A stretch of 64,000 bases of DNA from NCBI RefSeq assembly GCF_000316115.1, contig NZ_JH993797.1:6979961-7043960 (forward strand). The letters run 5' to 3'. The notes under the pieces were generated by a model. It searched no databases. It worked only from the letters and a program-made list of their open reading frames with translations, and was not told the DNA's origin. Of this stretch, positions 53,791-63,429 are shown piece after piece. Position 1 is the stretch's first letter; every line of letters begins with the position of its first letter. The translations under genes were made by a program, and so were the position numbers. Source of the stretch: Leptolyngbya sp. PCC 7375 (lineage in GTDB: Bacteria > Cyanobacteriota > Cyanobacteriia > Phormidesmidales > Phormidesmidaceae).

Positions 53791-55902
53791 TTACTTTGGG
53801 GGAATCTCACAAAACTCTAATCGAGTAAATGCATGATCTGTACCGTAATCAAAGATTGCGGTGTAGAGCGTACTTTTATCTTCATCAAGCTGTTTACAAT
53901 CACTATCGGGAGCATATGGACCATCCAAACTATACCAACCACATTGATTATCTGTCGCATCACGCCATAATTTCTCAATTTCAGCTAAGAGCTGACATGG
54001 TATCTGATTAGCCTCCTGTTCATCTTTTATGAATCCATCTTTGTTTATATCCGCTCCACTACCCGTGTTAGTCATTAAAATTTCATAGGTTGTTTTTGTA
54101 GCACCTTTGGAATATTGGTTCTCAAATGCATTTACTGGTTTATTTAAATATTGACTAAAATTTCCGTCAGATAAGTCTTTCTGAAGTTGTGGAATCCTAT
54201 ATTTTATTAACAAGTCTACTAATTTTTTTTCAACTCTAGCAGCCTGCTTGTCCTTATATTCAGGATTCTCAAGTTGAACTCTACCTATAGCTATTAAAAT
54301 ATTCCGATAGTAAGCAAATAATTTCTTAAATGACTCCTCATGCTTAGCATAATGGGCAATTAATATTTCAGGAGGCTCAGATTCAGATAAGACATCTATC
54401 TTTTGTTTAAACTTATTAGCAGATTCCTCTAGTTTAGGTAGTGCCTCTACTATTTCGATAGTATTTGCTCCTAGGAAAATAGTTTCTATCGTTTGTCGTT
54501 GCTCAGCCAATCTGCCTGAGAAGGCCCAAGAACCTATTGCGATCGCAATAGAAAATGCAGCTACTGTTAACGAAGAAATTTCCCTCAGTCGAGCATATTT
54601 TCTCTCAAGTTTAAGTTGCTGTTTCTGCAATTCAATTTCTTGCTTCCCAAGTTCAAGGAGTCGTTTCTCAGCCTGCTTCTCCTCTTCCATTCGTGTCTGG
54701 GAAGCTTGGTAAAACTCCAGTTGTGGAGCCGTAAGCTGTAGGCTAGCCGTATTTTGGCTAGCTCTCTGAGCAAAAGCCTGTAGCGATTCTAAATTAGGAG
54801 AACTCCACAGTGAACCTTTTGGCTGCCCCTGGGCATTCCACTGTTGAGTGGCTTCCTCCAACCGTCGCTGAAAACGCACGTCATCACGATTGTCGGTAAG
54901 CCATTCCTTTAGCCGTTGCCAACGATCTATCAGTGCTTCATGGGTGACTTCTGCAATAACGACATTGTCAGCCTCATTTCTAGACAATGTCACTAGCCGA
55001 GCCGTTTGGCTCGCAAATTGTTGAATTACATTTTGTACCGCCTCTGGATCATCTTTAGCAGCAGCTAATTTGCTAACATCTACTCGTCGTCGAGTATCCC
55101 GAATCCCTTCTCCTAGCTGTACTAAGCCCAAAAACACTCTTCGAGCGATAGCTTGTTTCTCAGGCGTTAGACGTGTATAGATGCGTTCTGCCTCATCTAC
55201 CAATGCTCCACCAACGCCACCAACTTCCCGCAGCGTTTGAGCAGGCTCCTTGTCAGGTAAGTTCTCCCAAATGCGAGAGAGAGCCACTTGCAACAGTGGC
55301 AAGCTTCCTTCTCTGCCCTCTGTTTCCTGAATTAACCGATCTACCGTAGCTGGATTCAAGCGATAATCAGTATCTTGAACCGGTTGTGTAATCGCGTCCC
55401 GCAAGGAATCCTCACCCATTGTGGGCACTAAAAACCCCTCTTTCGAAAAGAGACGGTTTAGCTGTAAATGCCTGTGGGTCTCACCTAGAAAATCACTACG
55501 GAAAGTAATAATCACCGATACATATCGGGAGCGATCGCTAGCTGCATAAAGCAAATTGGCAATAAACTGGTTTTGCTCATCAGTATCCTGACATTGAGAG
55601 TAAACTTCCTCAAACTGATCGATCAGGACAATAAGAGGAAATGTTGAAATATCTAGCAGAGCATTGGCAATCCGCTGAAGCCCATCAAATTTGCCTTTTT
55701 TATTGGCAATACCTAATTCATTAGTAAACTCACGAATCTTACGAACTGGGCTTGGATCATTGTCAGCAATCCTTGCCAGTACGGCAGCTAAACTCTGCAA
55801 AGGATCAGTCCCTGGAACCATCACCGCTACACGGGCGCGATCGCGACCAGGTATGGGGCGTTTCCCTAACTCTGGCAATAGCCCTGCTCTAGCTAATGAC
55901 GA
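53791..55902 (-). pseudogene. 3' part of transposon-broken nSTAND1 ATPase
   Basis: It begins at SSLARAGLLPELGKR, directly after the P-loop, and has the Walker B segment FPLIVLIDQFEEVY, VIITFRSDFLG, EGSLPLLQVALSRIWEN and the final THEALIDRWQRLKEWL of the Novel STAND NTPase 1 family. Then come a long coiled coil (EEEKQAEKRLLELGKQEIEL), one membrane segment (SSLTVAAFSIAIAIGSWAF) and a C-terminal domain I do not recognise. There are no WD40 or TPR repeats. Joined to the fragment at 57507-57848, the protein would have 817 aa with an intact GPSGSGKSS P-loop. A membrane-tethered signalling ATPase is likely. Confidence 0.88.
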
Positions 55903-55913
55903 CTTACCTGAAC

Positions 55914-57506
55914 CAGCCCTTTCAAGGTGCTTTTTTGGACTGTCTTTTTTGGGCCAGTAAGCGAGCAGTGGAAACATGCGGCTTATTTTTAGAAGGTTTT
56001 GGTTTGGAGACTTTTTTCTTTTTTCCTCTCGGGTGTGAGCAAAATTTGGAGAGGTCCATTTTCGTCGCTAATTGCTGAAACAGCTCTGTGGTCTGTGTCT
56101 CATCAAGACGTGCAAGCGGTTTCCATTGAGCCGGAGGAATGGCAATCATCATGCCATCATAGACCCGTCGGATTTCATCGGCCAGGTAATAGTAAGAAAT
56201 GCCTGCCTCAATTTTGCCAGCGCCATGGACGCTACGCATGGCAGCTTTGATAACGGCCAGTACGTTGTAGCAAATGAGGGCCATGCAGAACCCGAATAAG
56301 GCCGCTCTCGGGTAGGCCAAGGTATCGATTTCGCCCCGAAAACATTGATCAAGGACTTGAAAGAGCCGTTCAATTCGCCAGCGGCGTTGATACAGTCCAG
56401 CAATCTCGATGGCAGAGGCATCGGACTGGGGCAGATTGGAGATAATGGCCAGTTCAGTGTCACCATCACGGGTGGACTGAGTGAGTCGGACAACAATGCG
56501 ACGTAACGGGATCTGGATCGTCTCATTGATAACCACTTGGATGGTCTGTTCGAAGACGAAACCCGTCTGACTCTCACCTTTGATTTCTAAGGGACTCAGG
56601 ACACTCCAAGGTAAGTTGCCATGCTGACGGAGCACAAAGAAGGCGGCACGACTGTGGAGTCCACCGATAAACCCCAAGGTGCAAAAATTACGGTCGGCCA
56701 TCCACACATCGCCACTGACAACGGTGGCCAACACCCGACCCAACAAGGCACGTTCTTGAGCGTGGCCATCTTCACAAGAAAACACGTCAATGGCCAACTG
56801 TAATCTCGGGTCTAGAATCACCAACGCATGGCCCGGTAACGGCGCACTTCCCTGGGAGCGAAGCACGTCTAAGCGGCGGTCGGTAGCAGCCAAATGATTT
56901 CCATCGATAATTTTGATGCGATAGCCGGGTAGCAGTGGGGCCAAGGCTCCCCCAAGGTGCTCAATCAAGGCTTGAGCCTTACCTACTCCATGACGCACTA
57001 GGGCTTCAATGATTTGAGGTTCGAGACCATTGAGCTTGTTATATACCGACTGGACTCTGACACCAATCCCTTTGGCCTGAGATTGATAGGCTGCATTGAT
57101 CGATGGGGAGATCCCACAGACCACCAAACTCATTAGACGGACCACGGTTGAAAACAGCAAGGTCCGTTCATACTGGTACTGAGCTTCTTGCTCAAATAGC
57201 GCATCGACCTCATCGGTCGGTAAACTTTGTTCTAACAGCACTCTGAGCATGACACTCAGGGGACTTTCTGAAATGAACCGGTCAAAGACCTCACCCAAAA
57301 TCATGGCTACAATGACACTCGCAACTATCGATAATCGTACGAATCATTGAAGGGCAAAATGGAATTTAGGCTCCTTCCTTTAAGGTTTTTATTAACTGAT
57401 TTTGAGAATGTAGAACCCAATTTCAGAGCATCGAACCGGTCAATGGCCTGCAAATAAAAGGTTGCTGGGAATATTAAACATAGCTAAAACCACCTTTAGA
57501 GGGCTG
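55914..57506 (-). mobile_element. IS4-family insertion inside the nSTAND1 P-loop
   Basis: The 1593-bp element has inverted ends CAGCCCTTTCAAGGTG (left, from 55914) and CAGCCCTCTAAAGGTG (right, read inward from 57506), two mismatches. It is flanked by an 11-bp direct repeat CTTACCTGAAC (55903-55913 and 57507-57517), the target size of IS4. The duplicated bases encode part of the P-loop. Confidence 0.88.
55922..57304 (-). CDS. IS4-family transposase
   Basis: A 460-residue DDE transposase: IIDGNHLAATD (first aspartate), WMADRNFCTL (second) and YQRRWRIERLFQVLDQ, the Y-(2)-R-(3)-E signature. A basic C-terminal tail (HPRGKKKKVSKPKPSKNK) follows. The frame is intact and it lies antisense-free within its element, reading the same way as the disrupted gene. 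Confidence 0.9.
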   Translation of the reverse strand: MILGEVFDRFISESPLSVMLRVLLEQSLPTDEVDALFEQEAQYQYERTLLFSTVVRLMSLVVCGISPSINAAYQSQAKGIGVRVQSVYNKLNGLEPQIIEALVRHGVGKAQALIEHLGGALAPLLPGYRIKIIDGNHLAATDRRLDVLRSQGSAPLPGHALVILDPRLQLAIDVFSCEDGHAQERALLGRVLATVVSGDVWMADRNFCTLGFIGGLHSRAAFFVLRQHGNLPWSVLSPLEIKGESQTGFVFEQTIQVVINETIQIPLRRIVVRLTQSTRDGDTELAIISNLPQSDASAIEIAGLYQRRWRIERLFQVLDQCFRGEIDTLAYPRAALFGFCMALICYNVLAVIKAAMRSVHGAGKIEAGISYYYLADEIRRVYDGMMIAIPPAQWKPLARLDETQTTELFQQLATKMDLSKFCSHPRGKKKKVSKPKPSKNKPHVSTARLLAQKRQSKKAP

Positions 57507-57848
57507 CTTACCTGAACCTGAAGGACCATAGATCGGCAATAGCCGAACCGCCCCTTCTAACTCATGCAGATCTCTGAACCGCTCCCAAAGAATTTGGATT
57601 TCCTCTGACCTGCCGAAATAGCGATCACTATCTGATTCGTGAAAAGCAAGCAGCCCCTTGTAGGGATTTGGGCTTAATGTTTGAGATGCTGCAGAATCAT
57701 TCGTTTCAGATATATCAGATGGAGTAATAGTGACATCGCCATAAATGACTACACCACCATAGACCTGACCGATCGTTTGGTTGCGATCGCCCGTAGAACT
57801 TTGGTGTATCTGATTAGATTCAGAAGAAGACCCAGGTTGATTAGACAT
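57507..57848 (-). pseudogene. 5' part of transposon-broken nSTAND1 ATPase
   Basis: The first 45 residues hold a short beta-helix-like motif GDRNQTIGQVYGGVVIYGDV, close to the end of the 127-aa gene upstream. Then NPYKGLLAFHESDSDRYFGR, the N-terminal nSTAND1 signature, and RLLPIYGPSGSGK up to the insertion. The frame continues into the IS4-type element for a few residues and stops. It lies 13 bp downstream of the 127-aa gene. With the fragment at 53791-55902 the gene is complete. Confidence 0.88.
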
Positions 57849-57861
57849 GGTTTACAGCCGT

Positions 57862-58245
57862 CTACATCCTGACATCGCCTTCAACATTACCTACGACTGT
57901 GCCGCCAAAAACTTGGCCAATCGTCTGATTCTTATCCCCTGTAACGGTTTGAACAATCTGAGTGCCCGGTGTTCCATCTGGTGCGTCTTCTTGCATAATT
58001 TTTGTGATCGCTTCAGCCAATTGCGGATTTTCATTCAGCAAAGCTTCCAGTTCTTCCTTTGCCTCGACTTTCGGACTCAACTGTTGCCAAATTTTTTGAG
58101 CCTTTGTCCAAGCAGCTTCACCAAATTTTTCTGAAATAGCTTCAGTCACTGCCTCAGCAGCTTTACTCCCCAGTTTCACTAAGTGGGGAAGAAATGGAGA
58201 TAGGAATGTAGCTAATAAAGCGATGTCCATAGATGCGCCCAGCAA
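57862..58245 (-). CDS. small partner of nSTAND1 protein with shared GDxNQ motif
   Basis: A 127-residue protein with a hydrophobic start (DIALLATFLSPFLPHLVKLG), a helical middle (KAAEAVTEAISEKFGEAAW, ALLNENPQLAEAITKIM) and a C-terminal GDKNQTIGQVFGGTVVGNVEG that nearly repeats the head of the nSTAND1 gene. Shared motifs of this kind suggest the two stack or bind to each other. It lies 13 bp upstream of the nSTAND1 start in the same operon. Inference: an effector or adaptor; the helical half recalls small proteins placed before STAND genes. No enzymatic residues are seen. Confidence 0.65.
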   Translation of the reverse strand: MLGASMDIALLATFLSPFLPHLVKLGSKAAEAVTEAISEKFGEAAWTKAQKIWQQLSPKVEAKEELEALLNENPQLAEAITKIMQEDAPDGTPGTQIVQTVTGDKNQTIGQVFGGTVVGNVEGDVRM

Positions 58246-58368
58246 TGTTCGGACAATACTACGAGAATAGTATAAAAGCTTGCTATACCTGACCTTAGAA
58301 CATTATTTCTTTATTCAAAACATAAAGAACTTCCCGTTGAATTTACAGTCAGTTAACTAGACTTAAGT

Positions 58369-59696
58369 GAGACTGTACAGAATTTTGTGTAAGCGATCTA
58401 GAATCCATGTAATTCAGGAGATCGCCCCATGGCCCGTAAGAAAAAAGCATCGAACCGCGTTGACGACCTCTTAGACGAACTGCTGGAAGATTGCAGTACG
58501 CCTGAGGACATTTTGGGCGAGTCAGGTCTGATGAAGCAAATCAAAAAGCGCTTGGTTGAACGCGCCCTAGCGGGTGAACTCAATCACCATCTTCAGTCAA
58601 GTCAAGCTGACGAGAGCCCTAACAATAGCCGTAACGGCAGTTCCAAGAAGACGGTGCAATCCGAAGATGGCGCACTGGAGCTATCGATTCCGAGAGACCG
58701 TAACGGCAGCTTTGAGCCGATTCTGGTGCCCAAACATCAGCGCCGTCTGTCTGGGCTCGATGAAAAGATACTGGCGCTGTATGCCCGAGGCATGAGCACC
58801 CGTGACATCAGTGCCCAACTCGCAGAATTATATGGTGGAGCAACGATCTCAGCAGCGGTGATTAGCGAGGTCATCGATACCGTGAGCGAGGACGTCAACG
58901 CGTGGCAATCGCGGCCGCTCGACGAGCTTTACCCGATTGTTTACCTGGATGCGCTCTACGTGAACATCAAAGTGTCGGGCCGGGTCAGCAAGCGGGCTGT
59001 TTACGTGGTCCTCGGTATCGACCGAGAGGGCGAAAAACAGCTGCTCGGGCTGTGGATAGGTGAGGCCGAAACCGAGGGGGCTAAGTTCTGGTTGAAGGTC
59101 CTGACTGACCTTAAAAATCGAGGATTAAAGGATATTCTGATTGCCTGTTGCGATGGCCTCAAAGGCTTTCCCCAAGCCATCGAGGCGGTCTATCCTCACA
59201 CTCAGGTACAGCTGTGCATTGTCCACCTGATGCGTAACTGTATGAAGTATGTCCCCTGGAAAGACCGAAAAGCTGTAGCCAAGGACCTCAAGCCGATTTA
59301 CCAAGCCGCTACCCTGGCTGAATCGGAAGCGGCCCTGGATGCCTTCGCTGAAAAGTGGGACGAGACGTATCCAGCCATCAGCCAGATTTGGATTCGTCAT
59401 TGGGAAAATGTGATCCCGATTTTCGACTACCCGATGGAGATTCGTCGGGTGATCTACACCACGAATGCTATCGAATCCCTCAATCGCTCCTTGCGTAAGG
59501 TGATTAAGACCAAGGCGGTCTTCCCGGATGAAGCGGCTGTCTGCAGACTCCTGTATCTGGCGATGAGCAATATCTCGAAAAAATGGAATCGACCGATTAA
59601 AGATTGGCGTGCCGCCTTGTCACATTTTGCTATCCTGTTCCCAGAACGCTTTTCTCTCTAAGCAAACAGCGTTTACACAAAATTCAGATCACTCTC
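58369..59696 (+). mobile_element. IS256-family insertion sequence
   Basis: Inverted ends GAGACTGTACAG and GAGAGTGATCTG, both followed by AATTTTGTGTAA, bound a 1328-bp element. The flanks share the direct repeat CTTAAGT (7 bp clear; IS256 usually makes 8-9). It lies upstream of the small nSTAND1 partner gene and may have displaced or supplied its promoter. Confidence 0.8.
58429..59661 (+). CDS. IS256-family (mutator-type) transposase
   Basis: 410 residues with the mutator-type DDE core: PIVYLDALYVNIK (first aspartate), ILIACCDGLKGFPQAI (second) and TTNAIESLNRSLRK (glutamate). CIVHLMRNCMKYV is the family signature between them. The N-terminal GLMKQIKKRLVERAL segment is typical. The frame is complete. 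Confidence 0.92.
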   Translation: MARKKKASNRVDDLLDELLEDCSTPEDILGESGLMKQIKKRLVERALAGELNHHLQSSQADESPNNSRNGSSKKTVQSEDGALELSIPRDRNGSFEPILVPKHQRRLSGLDEKILALYARGMSTRDISAQLAELYGGATISAAVISEVIDTVSEDVNAWQSRPLDELYPIVYLDALYVNIKVSGRVSKRAVYVVLGIDREGEKQLLGLWIGEAETEGAKFWLKVLTDLKNRGLKDILIACCDGLKGFPQAIEAVYPHTQVQLCIVHLMRNCMKYVPWKDRKAVAKDLKPIYQAATLAESEAALDAFAEKWDETYPAISQIWIRHWENVIPIFDYPMEIRRVIYTTNAIESLNRSLRKVIKTKAVFPDEAAVCRLLYLAMSNISKKWNRPIKDWRAALSHFAILFPERFSL

Positions 59697-59736
59697 CTTA
59701 AGTACTTTGAGGTCGCCACGTAAATTTTTCTTAAAT

Positions 59737-62700
59737 TCACCTGTCTAGATGTTGTGTGCCTTGCAAGTTTCTGAGGTTTAAATCCTTCTGCATAGCCGCC
59801 TGAGCTTTTTCAGATAAAGCCTTACCCTTTACGACATCCATGGCGACTTCAGTAATCCGAGTTAGATACTTTTCAGACCGTCCTCGATTCCAAGCCATCT
59901 GATGCCATTGCCACAACGGTTGTAACTGCTCCCTATCAAGTTCAGTCTGCTGCGCCTGCTCCGGCTGCCCATGGTTGACCAACCGCTCATTCCAATCCTT
60001 CCCATAGGCAGGTCTTAGCCGCCTAACCCCCGGCACCTGAGCCGCCACCCGCCAGGCCATCATCTCCCCAGCCTTATCCGCATCAAACGCCGCCACCACC
60101 TGACCACTCTGCTGTAAAACCGCCTTCAGCGCCTCCACTGGCACCCCGCCCGTTCCATCCGTAGATAGATACACCGTCACCCCCGCCTGCTGCCGCCTTT
60201 CCTTATCCAGCACCGCCAACGACATCGCATCAATGGGCGACTCCGTCAGCAGCACTCGCTGCACCGGCCCCTGCCCCGTCCCAATCCGAAACCAGCCCAA
60301 CTCCCTCACCGACCCCGGCACCAGCCGATGATAGCTATTGTGCTCCCCCCAGGTACCGCGCAGACTGGCCCCCGTCACCTCCCCCCGCTGCCAGCCACCA
60401 CCCTGCAAACCATGGCGCACAAACACCGCATTTTGATGGTCATCCGCATACACCAGCCCCTTTTCATGCACCCGGTCAACCAACGCCTCCGGTAGCTTGC
60501 GCCGATTCACCAGATAGTCCTTCACCCCCGCCCAACGCTTTTCACTGGCCTCAGGCATTTCCAACCGCTTCGGTTCTGCCTCAGTTTCCGTCTGCCGCAC
60601 TGGCACAATCACCGGCACTGCCGACAAGTCTTGCCCAGACAGCCACTCCACCGCTGAGCGAAACTCCACCCCCTGCACATGCATCACCAGGTCAATGGCC
60701 CCACCGCCCCCTTTATCCGCCAGCCAATCCATAAACAGCGTCTGGCTAATGCTGATAATGTGGTCCCCATCCCGCCACTTATGCTTGTCATAGCGGTCTT
60801 GCTCCAGCCCCAAATTGGCCGCTATCACCTCCAAATCCAGATTCCTCACCTCATCCGCCACCTCCTGCAACGACGGCTTCGATATCGGGTGATTGATCAC
60901 CTGTTTTGCGGGCGTTAGAGGCTTCTCAACAGATGGCGTCTCCTCAGGTGTCTTTGCTGACACATCCCAGGTAGGATCTGGCCCTGTTGCTTCACGGTGG
61001 GGTTGACCTGCTGTCGTCGAGAATTGCTCCACATCAAAGAGATTGGCCTCACCCGTTGTTTCACTCTGTTGTTCACCTACTTCAACAACAGTCGCTACCT
61101 CAGAAACCTGATCATCTCTCTCCTGAACCTGCCACTGTGCTTTTGCTGCTTCTGCAAATCCCTGGGCCAGAATATTCTTTGAGAATACCTGGGCAAAACT
61201 GCGGTCGGGTGCCCGTAGCTCTCCTCCCTGTAATGGATTCTGTACCGCCGTCTCCCTAAACTCCAGACTCTCTCCTTGAAACAAAAACACCATTTCCGTA
61301 TCGATAAAGGTGTCCCCGTTCTGGCTCAAATAATGCGTCAGATACAGCTCCTCTCCATGACGCTCAATCACCAAAGGAATATACGGCTCATTCTCAATCT
61401 TGAAATGAAAGTCATCACTCTCTAAAACCGCCTGGTAAATCCCTGCCTCTTTGAGAAACCGAATCACCCGCTTTTCCAGATACCCCATAGGCATCGCCTT
61501 CTCAGACGCCTCAGACTTTTGAGCCACCGGCACCGGTTCTGGATTAATCGCCTTCTTTTTCAGAATGGGCTGAATCGGCTTTGGCTGTATCACCCTTGGT
61601 GGAACACTCACTGGCGGCATCGGTTCCGTCTCCAACGTTTTCAGTTCCGGCAACGTAATGCCCAAATACTCCCGTGCAATCTCCTGGTGTTCAAATGCTG
61701 CTAGCGTATAGCCCCGCTCCACCATCAACACCGTCAGCGTTGCCTCCAACCGCTCCGACGGCACCACCACTTCCATCCGATTACTCACCGAATAAAAGTC
61801 CGACCCCGCCGCCTCAATCAAACCCTCGTCCAGAAAATACTTTCCACCCGATTCTTTCGACTTAGGAGCCTGTAACACAAAACCAGCTCCATTCCGTTGC
61901 GCCTTCACCAACAACAACTCATCCAGGGTCTTCACCACCCCCTTTCGCTGGGTTAAATCTGTCAGAAACGCCTTCACCTGATAGGGCTGCTTAAACACCA
62001 CCGGCTCTTTTTTCAGGGTCTCGGTAATGTCAAACCCCTTGGCCATCATCAGCCCCTGACGCACATCGCCCTGGTAGTCGGTGTAGTTCACCAACTTGCC
62101 ACCAGGATATTTCTCAAAGGCCCGAATCAGATTGCCTGTAAAGATTTGCCGATTCACCCGCCCAGCCGTCTGCCGCGTGTCAAACAGTTCATAGATATTC
62201 GTGCCAAAAAAGTCTTTTTCCTCACGACTGATTCGTAAGGCCCCCTCTCGATGACTATTCACCTTAGAAAGCGGCAGTGTCAGCTGTCGCATGGTATCTG
62301 CCACAAATATCCGCAGCTTCCAATTGTTCGGTGCTGCTGGACTACCTGAGCGATGTTTGTGCTCAATGCCTGCTACCACTCCGTAGAATGTCTGCCGCTG
62401 CCCAGCAGTCAATATCTGCACCGTAGCCCCCGGCGTAAAATCCTGTAGCGCTCCAGTCACCTGCAAGACCTGATTATCTAACCGGTCATTAAACTTAGTA
62501 ATCGCCTCCGGCTCTCGCTTTTTCTGCACCATCGTGGCCCGATAGGTCTCTGTATCTTCTGTCAGAGCATTGATAGTATCTGAAACCTGTTGCTCTGCCC
62601 TTGCCTCCAGATCATCCGGGTCATGGTCTTCAACCTGCTCAACCGCTTCTAAGCCCAACGATTCGCACACCGCATTAATCACCTGCAGCTGAGTCAGCGG

Positions 62701-63411
62701 CTTGGTCTCACTCTTTGCATCCACTATCTCCAGATATACGGGTCCGGTAAATTCACTCTGGGTCTCACTCTCATCGGCAATCACCTCCATCCGTGCCAAT
62801 GGCCTCGCATCCAGATCAAGCTGATCCGCCTCTAAAATGTTCTCCCCCATGGACCGCGCCTGGTCCACCAAATCCTGATATTCTGACTCAATCAGACTGT
62901 AGACCGTTTCCTGTTCCGCCACCGGCAATAGTGGAATCCGTCCCGTTACCTTCTTCACCAGGGCAATCTCAGACGCATCCCCACTGGCCTGAGCGGTGGG
63001 AAAATCTAGCTTGGCATTCAACTCTGGATCATCATTGAGCAGATCGGTCACCACCTGCTCACCATAGAGATTCATAAAATCCACCACATTGCTCAGAGAG
63101 ATATCCGTCTCCCTCGCAGCCGTGGTATTAGCATTCAAGCTCGCCATCTTCCGACACAGAATTGCCCCCGGTCGTTTCTCCGCTGGGATATCTCCCATCA
63201 ACAGGGTGTATCGCGGCAGCTCCACCTGGCCAGTACGATGCACCCGTCCCAGCATCTGCATAAATACATTAATGTCCCGCTCCGCCTGGGCCACAATCAT
63301 ATGTCGGGGTCGCTGGTCAGCAAACGTCTCCGATGCATGGAGAGAAATCCCCGTAGACCCGGAACAGTTCAACAGAATCACATCGGCATCCCCGGCATTA
63401 AAGCGAGCCAC
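59737..63411 (-). CDS. truncated polyvalent protein: strawberry-notch helicase C-terminus, DUF3991 and Toprim primase
   Basis: The start as given (GTG at 63411) is internal; the frame continues upstream to the transposon edge near 63434 (KAKIDAVARFNAG), so the N-terminal helicase and any other domains are cut off. Remaining: the strawberry-notch C-terminal helicase segment (NCSGSTGISLHASETF, FMQMLGRVHRTGQV), a long linker with a low-complexity proline-rich part, a DUF3991-like primase zinc or winged region (KDYLVNRRKLPEALVDRV, near 960-1000) and Toprim motifs (LLTESPIDAMSLA, near 1055; AAFDADKAGE, near 1110). Such fusions are known as polyvalent proteins of cyanobacterial plasmids and phages that act on entering DNA. 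It is probably no longer functional. Confidence 0.85.
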   Translation of the reverse strand: MARFNAGDADVILLNCSGSTGISLHASETFADQRPRHMIVAQAERDINVFMQMLGRVHRTGQVELPRYTLLMGDIPAEKRPGAILCRKMASLNANTTAARETDISLSNVVDFMNLYGEQVVTDLLNDDPELNAKLDFPTAQASGDASEIALVKKVTGRIPLLPVAEQETVYSLIESEYQDLVDQARSMGENILEADQLDLDARPLARMEVIADESETQSEFTGPVYLEIVDAKSETKPLTQLQVINAVCESLGLEAVEQVEDHDPDDLEARAEQQVSDTINALTEDTETYRATMVQKKREPEAITKFNDRLDNQVLQVTGALQDFTPGATVQILTAGQRQTFYGVVAGIEHKHRSGSPAAPNNWKLRIFVADTMRQLTLPLSKVNSHREGALRISREEKDFFGTNIYELFDTRQTAGRVNRQIFTGNLIRAFEKYPGGKLVNYTDYQGDVRQGLMMAKGFDITETLKKEPVVFKQPYQVKAFLTDLTQRKGVVKTLDELLLVKAQRNGAGFVLQAPKSKESGGKYFLDEGLIEAAGSDFYSVSNRMEVVVPSERLEATLTVLMVERGYTLAAFEHQEIAREYLGITLPELKTLETEPMPPVSVPPRVIQPKPIQPILKKKAINPEPVPVAQKSEASEKAMPMGYLEKRVIRFLKEAGIYQAVLESDDFHFKIENEPYIPLVIERHGEELYLTHYLSQNGDTFIDTEMVFLFQGESLEFRETAVQNPLQGGELRAPDRSFAQVFSKNILAQGFAEAAKAQWQVQERDDQVSEVATVVEVGEQQSETTGEANLFDVEQFSTTAGQPHREATGPDPTWDVSAKTPEETPSVEKPLTPAKQVINHPISKPSLQEVADEVRNLDLEVIAANLGLEQDRYDKHKWRDGDHIISISQTLFMDWLADKGGGGAIDLVMHVQGVEFRSAVEWLSGQDLSAVPVIVPVRQTETEAEPKRLEMPEASEKRWAGVKDYLVNRRKLPEALVDRVHEKGLVYADDHQNAVFVRHGLQGGGWQRGEVTGASLRGTWGEHNSYHRLVPGSVRELGWFRIGTGQGPVQRVLLTESPIDAMSLAVLDKERRQQAGVTVYLSTDGTGGVPVEALKAVLQQSGQVVAAFDADKAGEMMAWRVAAQVPGVRRLRPAYGKDWNERLVNHGQPEQAQQTELDREQLQPLWQWHQMAWNRGRSEKYLTRITEVAMDVVKGKALSEKAQAAMQKDLNLRNLQGTQHLDR

Positions 63412-63429
63412 CGCATCAATCTTGGCTTT

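Noticed and set aside
59737..63411. Treating the primase gene as complete with a GTG start
   Set aside because: The first residues fall in the middle of the helicase fold and the frame stays open upstream to the transposon junction.
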